A program made the position numbers and the translations under genes. From the NCBI GenBank assembly GCA_029204225.1, contig CM055098.1:53695824-53759823 (forward strand): a stretch of DNA of 64,000 bases, given 5' to 3'. Source of the DNA: Diphasiastrum complanatum (Eukaryota > Streptophyta > Lycopodiopsida > Lycopodiales > Lycopodiaceae). Under the pieces are notes generated by a model. That model was not told the origin of the DNA. It did no database searches and was given only the letters and a program-made list of their open reading frames with translations. Below are positions 1 to 12,899 of the stretch, piece after piece; position 1 is the stretch's first letter; each line of letters opens with the position of its first letter.

Positions 1-239
1 CACCAATCACCCCACCCACCCGACACCATAGTTACCATTGTTCCTTCACATCAGTCACCATCTGCATAATCACTATGTTCATGTTTTTTCATCAGTGATA
101 TCCATTTGTTAAATCCACCTGTTACTGTGACTTTCTATTTTTGTTGTTTATATTTTTTCATCCACACTGATCAATTTTTTATTTACTTCTTTTTTCTTGC
201 CGAGTTTGTCAGATTAACTTCATTTCAGATGTTTCCTGA

Positions 240-1000
240 TGAGTCAGTTCAACAATACACATGACAATTGTGCTATATGGTGAAAGATAATGATCTACTG
301 AGCCTAGAGACCATAATGAAGAACTACTATATCGGACTATTCGACAAGATCAAGTCTGGTATGAAGAAGTTTGCATTCTACAGTTCACTGCCATAGATCT
401 ATCAAGATGCAGTCATTGCAATTCAAGTTCAGGATGTCCTCAAGCTCAAGCTCGCAAGGCAAAGTTTCTTGAAAAGGATGAATGTACATACTGCTTGAGG
501 ACCATTTAAGTACAAGATGTCCAATCAAGTATCCACGCTTATTACAAAGACAAAATGTAGAGCAACAAGTTCAACAGCAAGATCCGGTGGTTCAAAGATC
601 ACAAATAAAATCAAGCCGACAAGGATTTCACCAAGTGGATGGATGTCAAAGTGATCCATCTGAATCACAACTTTCTCCAATGAAAGGTGGCCAAGTGAAA
701 GTCCTGGTCATATCATCTTGCATGTCACCAAGCTCACAAGAAGACCATAGTAGACTACCGGTTTACTTTGTGAAGATCCTAAGGGACGTCCATTACCTAT
801 GTATGCTTATCAACTCCGAGGAGATGGTATACTACACACGGTACGATGCTTTGGATGTGGAGGAAGACATCGCCGAGCCGAATGCCCACATTAAGGTGAT
901 TCGTCAACATTCGAACCTATGTGTGGACAATCTGGAGTTAACTATCCATGCTTGGATTGTGTCACAAATAGCCAATAGGCATTTGGCATATGTAGATCAA
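240..1000 (+). pseudogene. Degenerate LTR-retrotransposon gag remnant
   Basis: The stretch reads in pieces, with stops and frame changes, as a retrotransposon gag. The firmest part is a zinc-knuckle-like motif at 847-885 (CFGCGGRHRRAEC, C-X2-C-X3-H-X4-C, one residue shorter than the usual CCHC spacing). Upstream in the same frame is a lysine-rich stretch (residues around MKKFAFYSSLP) typical of gag C-terminal regions. A longer open frame at 482-1171 runs across the same DNA but resembles nothing I know and is probably a shadow. No RT or integrase follows. Class assignment (copia or gypsy) is not possible from this. Confidence 0.4.
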
Positions 1001-1289
1001 CATGCACCTGTGTTGTCTAGTCCACACACGGACTTCATGTGCTATAAGCGAAAAATCTTAGTGCCACCTGAGTATGAAACAAGTGAGGAAGTCAATTTAA
1101 CAAAAGTTCCAAGTACGCAGATGCACCCATGGGCAAACCGACAAGAACATCACAGAAGACAGAGCTGGTAGAATATATCAAGCCAATGGTAACTGAGAAA
1201 GTCAAGAAATTGGCAACCGATGAAGTCCAAAGGATTTTACCAAGTCTCTTGGCAAAATCATTGCACAGATTTCTTGTTGATGAATTACA

Positions 1290-1637
1290 AAGGGAGCCTG
1301 TGTCGATAGAGCAACGTACAGGCAACTCATCACAAGGTCTTAGGTGTTTCAAATCAGAGCATGCACATAAGCAATCACACAGGAGAAGAGAAGAGAGAGA
1401 ACACCATGGCTTGTATTTATAGAAAGCACAATACAATGAGAGTGAGTACATGAGAGAGAGATAGAGAGGAATTTGTGTCCCATCACATCTAACCAGTTCA
1501 AAATAACCAGTTTCACATTGTAAGGACTCACAAAATAGCTTGAGGTACATTAGGCCTATTTTCCTAAATAGTAGCATTTGGCACGTAGGCCCTTTACTAG
1601 TGAATAACCAAAGATGGATATTACTGATATTCTAACA
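1290..1637 (-). repeat. Copia-type 3' LTR (partial)
   Basis: On the minus strand an LTR-like start TGTTAGAATATC lies at 1,637, directly after a purine run AAGAGAGGG (1,638-1,646), the expected polypurine tract plus TG boundary of a 3' LTR. A TATA box (TATAAATA) is at 1,414-1,421 on the minus strand, followed by a CT-rich leader. The copia gag on the same strand lies upstream at 1,890-2,704, so gag and LTR probably belong to one element whose pol was lost. The far end of the LTR is not defined. Confidence 0.55.
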
Positions 1638-1646
1638 CCCTCTCTT
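1638..1646 (-). other. Polypurine tract of copia element
   Basis: AAGAGAGGG on the minus strand abuts the TGTTAG start of the LTR at 1,637. This is the second-strand priming site expected just 5' of a 3' LTR. Confidence 0.5.
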
Positions 1647-1889
1647 AATGACAACTTGGTTGAGCATTAATATTATCATGTCTATTGTTAATGCACAAAA
1701 TCTCTACATTACTATTACATGATTTTATCCCTCATCATCTTGTGTATATCAAGATCATTTCATTTCTCATGATTACATACAACGACTACAATCATTTGTC
1801 CTACCATGTAAAATCTATCTTGCTATCATATACATCCAAGATGCTTCCAAGTGTACATTAGAGACATGTTATTTCAGTAAGCAATTAGA

Positions 1890-2704
1890 AAGGTATGTCT
1901 TTCTCAAATTGAGCAAACAAATCAGTTTCCTGACTTGATGAAGATTGCCCTTTCACACTATCATCATAGGCCTTTTTCCAGTATTTATTAACAACATGAC
2001 CAAATTTGTGACAATAAGTACATTTTTCCTTGTTCTTAGCTTTAGCTCGATCATCTATATTTGTTGATTTACTTTTGAATTGGTGCTTACTCTTATCCTT
2101 AGTAAATAAAGCAGCTTCAACAAGAACAATATCTTTAGATTTACCTCTTCTTAGCTCCTCTTGGATGAGTGATGCCGACACACTTGTTACACTTAATCCA
2201 GATACTAGACTTGAAACAATGGAAGTGTAATAGTCATTATGAAGGAGGTAAGCTACCAAGAATAGTCATTATCACTTCATCAACATTCGTCTCAATTCCA
2301 ATAGCAGCTAACTGATCAAGAAGAGCTTGTACTGAAGAAAGATGATCTGCACTGAGTAAATTACCTTCATTCATCTTTAATTGCATCAATTTCCTCTTCA
2401 CGTACAGTTTGTTAGCCCATAATAAATCAACTAATGCTCCCACATGGCTTTAGAAGTTGTAAATTTACTAATTTGAAGAAGTAAACTATCTGATAAGCTC
2501 AACTGAATTAGTGCTCTAGCTTTATTATCTTTTTTCATCCAAACTTTAGCAGCATCACCTTCACTGGGTTCAATTTCGCCAATAACAATTGACCATAGAT
2601 CCTTTTCCACAAGAATAGCCTGCATTTTTCAATTTCCATATCAGAAAATTCTCTCCATTCAATTTTTTGAAAGACATTGTATCTCTTAGCATATGATCAG
2701 CCAT
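1890..2704 (-). pseudogene. Ty1/copia gag (UBN2-type) pseudogene
   Basis: Reading from an ATG at 2,704 the protein begins MADHMLRDTMSFKKLNGENF and continues with IWKLKMQAILVEKDLW, D..A...I.LSLSD and a TTSKAMWE block: the standard order of copia gag (UBN2 family). Near the C-terminus is CTYCHKFGHVVNKYW, a zinc knuckle in which the final Cys has become Tyr. Frame is lost at about 2,650, 2,435 and 2,250 (overlapping pieces in different frames), so it is dead. No pol follows; the strand and position fit the LTR at 1,290-1,637. Confidence 0.8.
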
Positions 2705-3751
2705 TTTAACTTAGCTAAATAATCAGTATTTACGCGTAACCGAGGGAGAGGGCATAAGACGTCACCTCGACTAGAAAACACTAGTTATTTAGATAGTAAA
2801 ATCTATCTCTGAAAATTGTCGAGAAAAATTGAAATGCCAATAGAGACTATTACGACAATTGTGCACAACTATAAATACATGTAATTCATCAATGTTTTAA
2901 GTTGGTTAAAAGAAGTTGATATTGTAGCAGATTATTCAGTGAGTTAGGATCACGATCCATTATAGATTGGAATATATAGAGATGCAGTAGTGACTACCTT
3001 TATAGAATTTAAGTCTAAATTAGATTTTTTTCTAATAAAAGCAGTGTACATTGCCTAGTTCCAATTATATTTTGTTTCTTTATGATCTATATTCCGAGCA
3101 AATGTATGATCTTCTCGAAGTCTAATTTAGCTTTAAAATTTGCAATTTCATAATATTATTTCATAGCAATTTTAGATTAGGTAGATGTGTTGTTTGAGAG
3201 ATTGTGCATTTATAATTTTCCAGTAGAGTTGCCACAAAAAATGTACTTAAGCTAGTTTTTGAGATTTATTAATGCAATATCTTGTTAGAGTTATGCAACT
3301 GCTTGTGAGCTTCCAAATTGCCAATCCTTTTATTTGAATGAGGCCAACAATGGAGGTAGACTCCCCTTGTATCTTAACAATTAGCTCAGATGATTTGAAG
3401 ACTTGCCCACCATTGTTGGCTTTTTCAAAAATTATAAAGCCCTCTTTCCACATGAAGTTTTGCTAGGGCAACTTGGGCAAACAAGGGCCATGACTATTTG
3501 GGCAAGGTATTATGGTTTGGGCCGGGCAATCTAAGAATTTCTAGAACTTTGATTGGGCTTTATGCATGGTAAAGACATGTTCTAGGGACTCTACCTTGTA
3601 CATTCAATCATGTCACGTTTTCTAAATTAACCTTTGAAAAGCACCCAAGTGGCAAGTATCCAATGGGTAGAGCAAAACTTAAAGTTGTCATTGGGCATAA
3701 AGTACCCATTGCCATTAAGCCCCAACTCTAGCCCCCTACATGTGGCCAACT

Positions 3752-3777
3752 TGTGTGTGTGTGTGTGTGTGTGTGTT
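3752..3777. repeat. (GT)n microsatellite
   Basis: About 13 GT units in AT-rich non-coding DNA. A second, shorter GT run follows a GA-rich stretch at 4,238-4,256. The surrounding 2,750-4,810 holds no gene I recognise; 3,980-4,190 is locally GC-rich with no clear coding signal. Confidence 0.9.
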
Positions 3778-4813
3778 TTGTGTGTGAAGTGGGGTCCCTC
3801 TTATCTAAGGAGCATGAGCATGGTTTGCCCCCGGGGCATCCTCAACCAAATGTTAAAAGAATAAAAAATAAAAAAATGGCTGCTTGAGCCGCACGTGTCC
3901 GGGCAGCCAAAAGATTATCGCATATGCATTTTGATGGGATTTTTGCAAAGACATATCTAGTCACGCATATCTCTATGCGTCTGTGAGTGCCCGGCGCAAC
4001 CAGGGTCCACGCGCTGGACCCGCCCTGCCCGGCACCCAGCCCATCCTTGAGTTTTTTGAGCCTGGTTACTAGATGTGCACTGAGAACTCTAGCACTTCCT
4101 GAGTGTGCAAAAAAGCGCATCTGGGCTATGCTGCCACAGCTAGGGACTGGCTCACCAAAGCCAGTTTCCAACACCAATTCCTAGATGCACAGCCAGGATT
4201 GGCTTCATTCATGTGGCGAGAGAAAGAGAGAGACAGAGTGTGTGTGTGTGTGTGTTTGTTTTAGAACCATGTGAAAGATTTGAAGAGTTCTTCTTGGATA
4301 GAAAGATTAAAGAGTTCAAAATAGGCATTTCACAAAATGTTAAATATTATCAACAAAACACCACACAAAAAAAAAAAGTTGAAAATAGGCATTTCCCCTA
4401 ATTTAGCCTTTTAGAAGTCATATCTAAACACTGGGTTTCCTCAAGTACTTAGCAATCCTCACAGAAAAACACCAAAGAGCTGAAAATGGCCATTAACAAA
4501 TGTCATGTCTCAAAAGCATTATTGAACATTTTAGAACTCAATCTGACAGAGTGTATTTCCTCAAGTAGTGAGAGTAGAATTTGTTACAAGATAATAACGT
4601 GAAACAGTTGCTTCCTTCTGGCAAAGGAGAAGATTGAATTTGAAAGCTATCATACATTTGCTGCTGAGCAGCATGCTATTGATTGATATTGTTAAAGGTT
4701 GTCTGGAATATCATGACATTTCAAAGAAATGCTGTCATTTTGTTTACGTGGAACCTTTGCAGCTGGTATACAAACTGTTATTATAGCCTTGATGCTTACA
4801 AGGCAGGGGCAAT

Positions 4814-7800
4814 TTAAACGCCTGCTGACCCAATTGAGATGGATTTAGGCAAGCCTGAGATAGTAAAACAATCTTTTGAAAGAGCACTTTTTTCAGATAC
4901 CAATTTCATCACCATGCCTGGTAACACTTTGCTGTTTTGAAATAAGTTAGAAATGCTTGGTTTCAAAACTTCCTCTGCCCAATTTTCAAGGCCTAGTTTG
5001 TCACACAATCCCTCCCAAACAGCGGCAACCAAATGTTCAATCACTGTAATATCAATCTCCATGGAAGCCCTTGAAACTCTCACTACAGATGTAGTTCTGT
5101 TCAGCAGATCAAGGACATTGTTGGCGATTTCGTCAAAATTAAAAGACTGAAAGGTTACAACGCTGTCAAATAGATTACCGAAGTCTTTCATCAGACAATG
5201 CTGTGCACGATCTTGTACAGCATCTGAAAGATTCTGGTTAGAAGCCAGAAAGGAAGAAGCAGATACTTCCTCATCATTCACAGGAAGATTCAGATCGAGT
5301 TCTAATAGTCGTCCTGCAGGATTTTCTTTTGTCCTTTTTTTCTCTTGATCGCATGTTGCTTCAATCCCCGTATTGGCTTTTCGTTTAGAACAGGCTACAA
5401 GTGGAGCTGATTGATTTACACCTCCTTGCGAATTTTGCTCCAAATTTGCATAATCCACAACTGATATGTGGTTGCTATTCAAGATAAACAAACCTTTGCC
5501 GGATTCTTTTTCAAACGATACCCTCATTCCACAACCTAAAGATGTTAGTAGCCTCTCTTCAGAGAATCTAATGTTCATACTGCACGGATGCTTAGGACAA
5601 TTTTCTGCACCTACACTTGCGGTCATGGCAACAATTACATTTGAGAAATTAACTTCCCTTCCATTTGACTCTTGTAACCTGCCTTTCTCCATAGCTCTAT
5701 TCAAAGCATTTCTTGTCACGTTGTCTGCCTTATCAATGTCTTCCAACAACACAACAGAAAGAGGGTTTAACCTCACGGCTTCTGCAATTCTATCTAAAAT
5801 CGTCTTGCCTCTATTTGATACTCGGATCTCGTCCGGATTGTTTTCCTGGGAATCTCCCCAAAAAGGGAAATTTGCATCTTCTTGCTTAAAACTTATCCTA
5901 AAAAGTTTCCTTTGAGATCCGAAGACAGATTCAGCAAGAGCTTTGGCCATATTTCTTTTGCCTATACAATCTGAGCCAAGGAACAATAACCACGTATCTT
6001 TCTTTACATTGATTCCCCTTCTCTTCCCGGTGCCTGATCTGCATTGCAATACGGCTGTGGCAATTGCTTTGATAGCTTCCTTCTGCCAAGGAACTTTAGC
6101 ATCCAACTTTGTTTGCAGATCCTTTACTGCATCTCCTTCGACTTGCTTCATTTCCCGGAAAGGAAAAGAGTTATGCTTAAACTTGTCAGCTATATCATTT
6201 GATGGACGGATGTCTGTAGGCAAGGATACAGGTATAGATCTAAGGCGATCTTTCCAAGGAAACATGGGCATCTCTGCCGTTCGCGTAGCGATCTTGTTAT
6301 TTCTAATTGTTAGTGGTTTATAGAAAGCATTACGTCCTCCAAGCAGAATGGTGCTAGCACTATCAGCACTACCTTTAGCTTGTTCCACCGATCTGCCCAG
6401 AGCTAAATCTGTCTGAACGGTCAACTCGGACTCCTGCTGATCAAGCTTTTCCGCTGAATAGCTGTAACTCAAATCTTCCTTTTGAGAGATGCTTCGTTCA
6501 GAATCTCGCAGACAAACTGCTGAGGTTGCAAGAGATCCAGCACGGCCCATCTCACTTATGTTCAGTTCACCTGCACTGCCAATAAGAACTTCGGATGTGG
6601 GCTGGGGTTGCAAAGAGAGCCATGTCGGCTTTGTGGCTATGGAAAGCTTATGGCATCCTCTTCCCAATTCCGAACTAGCTCCAGACACATCTAGAGAAGT
6701 ACATCTCGGGCTCTCCGGATGCAATCTCTCATCGAAAAATTTCCCGCCAGGATTTTTGCTTGATGAAGAAGCCGATTCATGAAGTAGGATTGGAGTTGCT
6801 TGCATAGAATTGTGGAACTCCTTATGCTGGGTATGGCATATACTGTTCCACTTACCCCTCAAGTTCCTCAACTTCTGTGCCAATGAAGACGACTGTCTAT
6901 CCAACTGTTTTTGAATATAACACTTCGTTCGTTAGTTTCATGAGGAGGCACAAGAATAAAAAGTTTGATGGCTCTAGAAAGAACAATGCAAAATTTTCTG
7001 GGATTGTTGCTGCAAAATGGCGAGTTGTTGAGTTTCAAGGGGAGACATATGATCAGTATGGCAGAATCTATTTCCGAAAGCAATCTAAAAAAAGTCTAGA
7101 CTCTAAAATAAGATCCCAAGAGTCACCTTATCGGACATTGCCTCCTTTGGATGGTGAATATCAAACTTCGACTGCAGCCAAGTTGATAGAATTGCAGGCT
7201 CAGCATACAAAGGCTTTTCGCCGAATATATCCACTGGTGAAGAGGAGGAATGGACAGATTCCGGGTTGGATGTTAGCTCTTGTTCTTGCAACAAAGTGCA
7301 CTCGTTTTCAAAATTGGATATGCACTCAGGGCAGCACCTCAAATCATCTGGACAGTCGTCCAACAATCTAAGTAAATTGATGGGCGATTTTGCTTGGGAC
7401 CAACCACCACGCAAGGAAACTTCAGATGCTTCAGCCTTATCAGCTGGATGCTCGAATCTGCAGCAGTCGAACAACACAAGCTTAGAATTTATTTTCCTTA
7501 AAATCTGTCACTCCATTTTGCTACTTCGCTTGATTTTTCTGAAATTTTTGTTTCTAGTTACGTATAATGTTTCCTGGAATCTACCATTGATCGCACACAG
7601 TTTACAGTTTATCACTGACAAAATCGAAAAAATGGCATTATCGCCTTGTATCATACACGTGCAGCACGTGCATGACGCTACCTTCAGATTGATGAGGAGC
7701 AACAACGGATAGTGACTATAAAACTTTCACGAAGGCATGCGGCTAGCTACTGTTTCACTCTTTCATATATGAAGCAAATAACCTTTATCAGCAGTTATTA

Positions 7801-9453
7801 CGATGCCTAACTTGATGGACGATAAACAACCTGAACTCAAAATTCACAAGAAGTAATTTGTGGTTGCAGGCGAAATTTTCGATATCAGATCAAACAGGAA
7901 CGGAGAGAAATGATCACTAGGAATTAGCTGTCCGTCAGAGAAAATACCGAAAGAGTTACAATGGAAGGTACAAGCTGCAACGGAGAATGGAGTATTTGCA
8001 AATCAAGAAATCAGCTCTGGATGTTATCTCTAGGACGAAAGGTTAAATGTCTTTTGATTATAATTTTACCAACGCTCGAATAGGTGAATGTGGGTGGCAG
8101 GTGCAGAAGAAGTTGACTTCAGAAATTGAGAAACAGGACGAAATCCAACCTTGGAAGCATTCTTACGTTGGATCCAAGAGAGATCCGCACAGGCTGAAAT
8201 CCCCACTCAATTTCCAGTGAAGGATTCCGTCCTTGACAACGCAAATAGGTCTGGCTTGTTGCCGTGCCCATGAACCACAAGCGTCCACGGCCTCCGTAGT
8301 GCAATAGAAGCCGTTCCAGTTCGTCAGCTGCCTGCTGTGCCAAACTGTTGGCAACTCCCATAGCCATCCGATCCACAAGCCACTGCACGTCACCTAGAAA
8401 CACGATGACTCCTGAGGATAGGTTCTGGTCCACCACCCTTCTAAGATGCAGGAACTCCTGTTCCATTTCCTCCTTGCTTTGATAACTGGTAGAGAGCTGC
8501 GGAGAGACAAGCTTGACTCCCTTGAGTTTGGCATCAATATCACCTCTCTCCAAGTGCTCAAGCAGCTCTTTAACAACTGCATTGGTGGCCATCTCTGGTT
8601 CACCGACTATGAGAGGATTTCTCTTATGCTGTCTCGTGAGAACCTCAACAACGTCCCTCACCGCTTGTTCTCTGGAACCTCCAAGCTCAACCTCTGAAGC
8701 TCTTCCAAGCAAGTTTGATGCTATGGAGCTTCTATGCTGCTCACTTTGAAATACAGGTAGAAGAAAAGTAGTACAATCTCTAGCCTGGCTTATCCCTATA
8801 CTTGATAATCCTCCTATATCCGAATTGTGAAAAGCACCTGCATGTTTTGCCAAGCTGCCAACACCTCCTAGCTTCAAACCAATTGGCTCCGCGTAGCTGA
8901 ATTTCAGATGTGACAAATCTACATTTGCTGAGGAATGCATGGAGGACGATCCTATTGCTTCCTCGAGACTATTCTTCACGTAAGTACTGGAAAAACCAGC
9001 CTCACGCATCACTCTACTTACACTTGGATCATCAAGGATCGATATGATCAGCTGCTCCATTTCCACCTTCACTGCTAAAAGAGGCACCTGCTGCTGTTCC
9101 GGACACCCCCTTCGCTGATGTGCCTGCGCCCGTTTTAGCGCGGCAACGAGAGCGTTTGAGAAAGAAGGCTGAGGAGCAGCCACATGTGACGCTTGCACCG
9201 TGGGCAGGCGCTCCAGAGCTACATTGAAGCAGAGCTCCAGAGCTCGGCACTGCAGTGGATGCGGCATATGGCGGTGAGATTGAAGGCATGCCTGCCGTAG
9301 CATACTTCCACTGATCGTCAAAAGAGATGAGGCAACATGCAGTGGGGTAATCTGAGCATGGCCACGCCTCTGAGCATCCGAAACAGCATGCTTCAGCACA
9401 CTTGCTGCCTCTGCTGTCAACGTCTGCTGAGCAATCGCCACTGAAGCTCGCAT
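4814..9453 (-). CDS. SMXL/SMAX1-like protein (Clp-type repressor of karrikin/strigolactone signalling)
   Basis: Three exons on the minus strand: 9,453-8,150, 7,457-7,127 and 6,904-4,814, joining in frame to 1,241 residues without a stop. Splice sites seen: donor AAG|GTTGGA and acceptor TGCAG|ATTC for intron 1 (692 bp, phase 2, giving MLPR|FEHP); donor AAG|GTGACT and acceptor ACAG|TTGG for intron 2 (222 bp, phase 0). I chose MRASVAIAQQTLT as start rather than the ATG 12 bases upstream because the family starts MRA. Residues 1-170 are the double Clp-N domain (AAPLHVA-like PLHVASSLL, CPEQQQ, LDDPSVSRVMREAGF). Around 855-862 is a degenerate P-loop (GSDCIGKR), 910-913 the RGKT motif required for hormone-triggered degradation in D53/SMXL proteins, 930-936 a Walker-B-like LLEDID, and 1080-1086 the EAR repression motif ELDLNLP that recruits TOPLESS. 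Family knowledge: nuclear target of D14/KAI2-MAX2. Three exons match the Arabidopsis SMAX1 layout; 1,241 aa is longer than most (about 990-1,130). Subclade not resolved. Confidence 0.95.
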
Positions 9454-10000
9454 CGCGCCCAACAAAGCTTATAATCTTTATCCAAACCTTCCAACCTTTT
9501 CTTCCCTCAAACGTTTCTGTCAGCTTTAACACCCCTATCAACTATTTCCCACATCGATGCAAAGAAAAACCATCTCATACTCTCAACCGATCTTCTCACC
9601 TCTTAGATTTCGATTCATGTCACCATGAAACCAAATTCTGAGCTCTTAGATTTCAATTTATGTCACCATATTCATGAATTAACCTCGAGATAACAGAAAG
9701 CATCTGTAGCTTTCTATTCACAATTGAAAGAGCTGATGCCAGAGACATGGATCAGTTACAGTACTGATCAAGTTATTATTAAGTTGTTGTATGTTACTTT
9801 TACACACCGATCAGGAGTCAGGATGCTCTGCCTGTGCATATGATCTAGTATGAGCCATAGCCATTAAAGCGTTGAAGAAAGTAAGCGAGGTCGTAGATTC
9901 AAAGTCTCTCCTTACTAATTTAATGAAACTGCTTGATGGGTTGTAAATGGCCATGGGGAAGTGACAAAATTTAGTTACTGTATCGTCTACTTTTGAGCTT
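9454..10000 (-). promoter_or_regulatory. 5' flank of the SMXL gene
   Basis: This is the region directly upstream of the SMXL start codon. It must contain the 5' UTR and core promoter, but I see no convincing TATA box or repeated operator. Pyrimidine-rich tracts on the plus strand (about 9,480-9,620) are the only texture. Confidence 0.35.
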
Positions 10001-10400
10001 TACGGAATTTTGGCACGTCCTGTGTCGAGCGACCGCTGAGTTTCCTCGAGACGTGCCTAAGTCCCCGTCCGGGGGACCCACAAGGAGACGGGGACGGGGA
10101 CCCAAAGTCCTTTCTATTTTCTATAAAGTTTCTGCAGCAGGTGGCAAGGCTGAGCACAACACACCCGGTTTTCCAGTCACCGTTAGTAGGTGAGAGCTGC
10201 TGGCATCCCAATCCCCCCTGCCCCTGCCTGGCCCTTCCACATTTCACTCCAATGGGAAATAACACTTTATGCACATGGGCCACCTCCTTTCCAGTGTTGG
10301 GTGACCGAGTTCCTCGCGCGCTGCTACGGCTTTATGGCCATGAGGGGGGCCCCCCAGAGCTCAGAGAGCACGACTCGACGCCGCCCTTATCGAGCGTAAG
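10001..10400. other. GC-rich unrecognised block
   Basis: The segment is clearly GC-richer than its surroundings, with G-runs around 10,060-10,110 and C-runs around 10,200-10,240. Several short open frames overlap on both strands, which is what high GC alone produces. No protein family is recognisable and no second copy is seen in this window. It could be a repeat end or a CpG-like segment upstream of SMXL. Confidence 0.3.
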
Positions 10401-11029
10401 TATCGCAATTCATTTTCAATTTTCTATTTGAAATGTGTGTCGACTTTTTGTTGGTTTGAGCAAGAGAGCACCACCTTTTCCAAATTTTTTAAACATGTCA
10501 CTATTTAATTTGTTAAAGTTGTCGAGCATGTTATGCCACCAAGTCATGAGCTTGGTGGGCGTAAAGCCCTTTACTCTCCCATGGCCTTTAACTATAAAGC
10601 TTTGAGTAGGAGGGATTTCTACCACCAAAAGCCTACAAATTTGAACTAAGAAAGTTGCTCGAGATTCTGTGATGATGTAGTGTTTTAAAGTTGGCACCAG
10701 TGCCAGCCCGCAACCTCGCTCCCAATGCCAAAATCACCAACATTGTTCTCAGTGCCACTAGCATAAACCATTCTAGCAGTTCTAGAGAGCTCCATTTAGT
10801 GCCACCACCTAGCATTACCTAGGCAAGAATAAAGGAAGCCTTGTGAACAATAGATTTTAAAGAGAGAAAAACCTTACCAAAATTAGACGTTACAACTTGT
10901 TTTAAGAGGATGCAAATAATGGCATCAAATCTATAGGGCAATGTAGATGTGACTAGTGATGAGCTCCAATCAAGACTCCCCTTCTTTAAATGTTGCTGTT
11001 TTGGCATTAGTCATGTGCCCATGGCCTTG

Positions 11030-11150
11030 AAGGCTAGGGCAGGGTCGGTCCCACACTTGAAATGTATCTTCTTAATAAAGTGAAATTTTCTCAAAAAAAA
11101 TGATTACTTCTTGGGTTTTAAGTGTTTTATAGAAATGCCAATTGAAAGGT
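11030..11150 (+). repeat. Dispersed repeat shared with 60,053-60,169
   Basis: The block GGTCGGTC.CACACTTGAA followed by AATAAAGTG, a TTTCTCAAA stretch, a TTCTTGGGTTT-like stretch and a GCCA.TTG end appears at both sites in the same order and orientation, with small indels. It looks like the 3' end (with an AATAAA signal) of an unrecognised transposable element. At 60 kb it sits at the edge of an insertion inside a gypsy element. Confidence 0.65.
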
Positions 11151-12309
11151 CACTAGATATTTTATCCAATCACGGGAGTGAAGGTTATCTTTGTTGACAC
11201 TTTCAGTATAATTTTAAGACAATTTGATTCTTAGAATTAATATATATCTTCAAGACCCTATGATCTAGGCCTAGCTGTCAATACATGTGTTTCTACTTGT
11301 GGCTCTAAGTGTACCTTGCATGAATGTGAGTTTTTGAAGCACTAGGAAAATGCTCTAGTAATGACCTATTGATTGAGTTAGATGGAAATGACTTATTTAT
11401 AGCTACCCAATTTGTCAATGGTGCTATGTTGGTTTCCGACGATCGCCACATAGTTGAGTTGGTTAAATCTATATGACAATCATCATGCAAATTTATGTAG
11501 CCATGTTGGATGCTTGTATGTTGGGTAGCTTGGAAGGGAGAATGTCAAACATGGGAAGCCATGTTGGTGTCCTCAACTCCCTTTGAGGTGCCTTTGTTAC
11601 ATCTAGTATCATAGCCAACTAGTATGTAGATGATGCTAGCCTTTCATCGGGACCCTTGGATAAGAGATATGGACATAAAAAGTTCCAAGTGTGTTGCGCT
11701 ACTGGAAAATTGTAAGCATGCGTAGACTCAATACCAAATAACAATTAGACCTCCGCAAGGTGTCTTCCTGGAGGCCATTGCAACAATTTGTTGCCTAAAA
11801 GGGTGTAAGCACAAATGGCACTCATTTTGGTGAGGGGTTATAAGATCACATGTATAGAGGCTCAAGAGACAATATGCTACTTACTCACGTGTAAGCAAAG
11901 TCAAACCTTAACAATGCATATTGGCTATTAATATTCCAACTATCTGTAATAAGGAGTTATAAGTCAGTGTGTTGCCAATGATCCCCAAAGATCAAACCTA
12001 CAATAGCAATTTAAAGGAGACAGTGGAGCCAAACCACTTCTTGCAGAAGATAAAGCCTATGGTAATCTATGCATGATGACGTGCAATCCCCATGCAGTCT
12101 TCTCTCACTCTATAACCAAGGTAGAGTCTCTTCACATGCATGCAATTATCACATACCATGTGCAGCTTCACATGTCACTATAGGAGTGTTTGGATCCTCA
12201 AAAGGTTATTAATATTTACAAAATTGACCTTGAATGGAATTTTCAGGCAAAATTCATAATCTTGACAGTAGGGGGCTTAATATCCATGTCAACTATTATT
12301 CCAAATCCT

Positions 12310-12880
12310 CATAACCCAATATGGGCATAACATTCTTCTCCCCTTGAACTGCTTATGTCCTTAGAAATGAAAATTAGAAAATCTTTTCTTTTCCAAGAGT
12401 CATTATCCTCAGTCCAACTTCCCCATCTGATCAAACACTTAAAAGTACTACGATTTCTCAATTGTTTATATCTTTTCGGGACTACTTTTCTAGCTTCCAA
12501 ATGTACACTAAACGATAGAACTTGTACTTGCCAATGGGCTAGATCCTTTTCAAATCCCAGTGTATCACCTTCATATAAACTCAATTTCAATCAATGTACA
12601 TAAAATGCGGTGAGTCATGGATTTGCCTTGAAGATCAAGTTCATAACCCAAAGATACAACTTTTCTTATAATCCAAAATGGTCCATACTATCTAGTAGAC
12701 AATTTATAATGCTTGCAAGTACCCAATACCCTAGAATCTTTTAAAATTCTAAGATAAATCCAATCATCAATTTTAAAATCAATCGGAGTTTAGAATAATG
12801 TCTTGCCCAATTTTGAGCATTGTGAATACTCTCATGAGCTACTTGCAACATTTCTTGTATTTCATATAGTTGACAAAGCT
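12310..12880 (-). pseudogene. Ty3/gypsy chromovirus remnant: integrase C-terminus plus chromodomain
   Basis: Minus-strand translation gives DFKIDDWIYLRILKDS, CKHYKLSTR, YGPFWIIRKV and GYELDLQGK, the C-terminal integrase (GPY-type) region, with stops between. Downstream, at about 12,380-12,480, is KRYKQLRNRSTFKCLIRW followed by SWTEDNDSW, a chromodomain of the type used for heterochromatin-targeted integration. The same order and very similar sequence occur at 37,270-38,330, so both belong to one chromovirus family. LTRs and the rest of pol are missing here. Confidence 0.75.
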
Positions 12881-12899
12881 CTTTTCACTCATGGAAAGG

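Noticed and set aside
482-1171. 229-codon open frame
   Set aside because: The zinc-knuckle-like gag signal lies in a different frame; this frame has no resemblance and is likely a shadow of the remnant.
3842-4184. Open frames on both strands in a GC-rich patch
   Set aside because: Overlapping, antiparallel and without recognisable domains.
4953-6782. Plus-strand open frames across the SMXL gene
   Set aside because: They are antisense shadows of exon 3, which has clear family motifs on the minus strand.
9032-9541. Second minus-strand frame overlapping SMXL exon 1
   Set aside because: It is an alternative frame of the Clp-N exon with no family resemblance.
9987-10431. Several overlapping open frames on both strands
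   Set aside because: High GC lowers stop frequency; no conserved motif or consistent start is seen.
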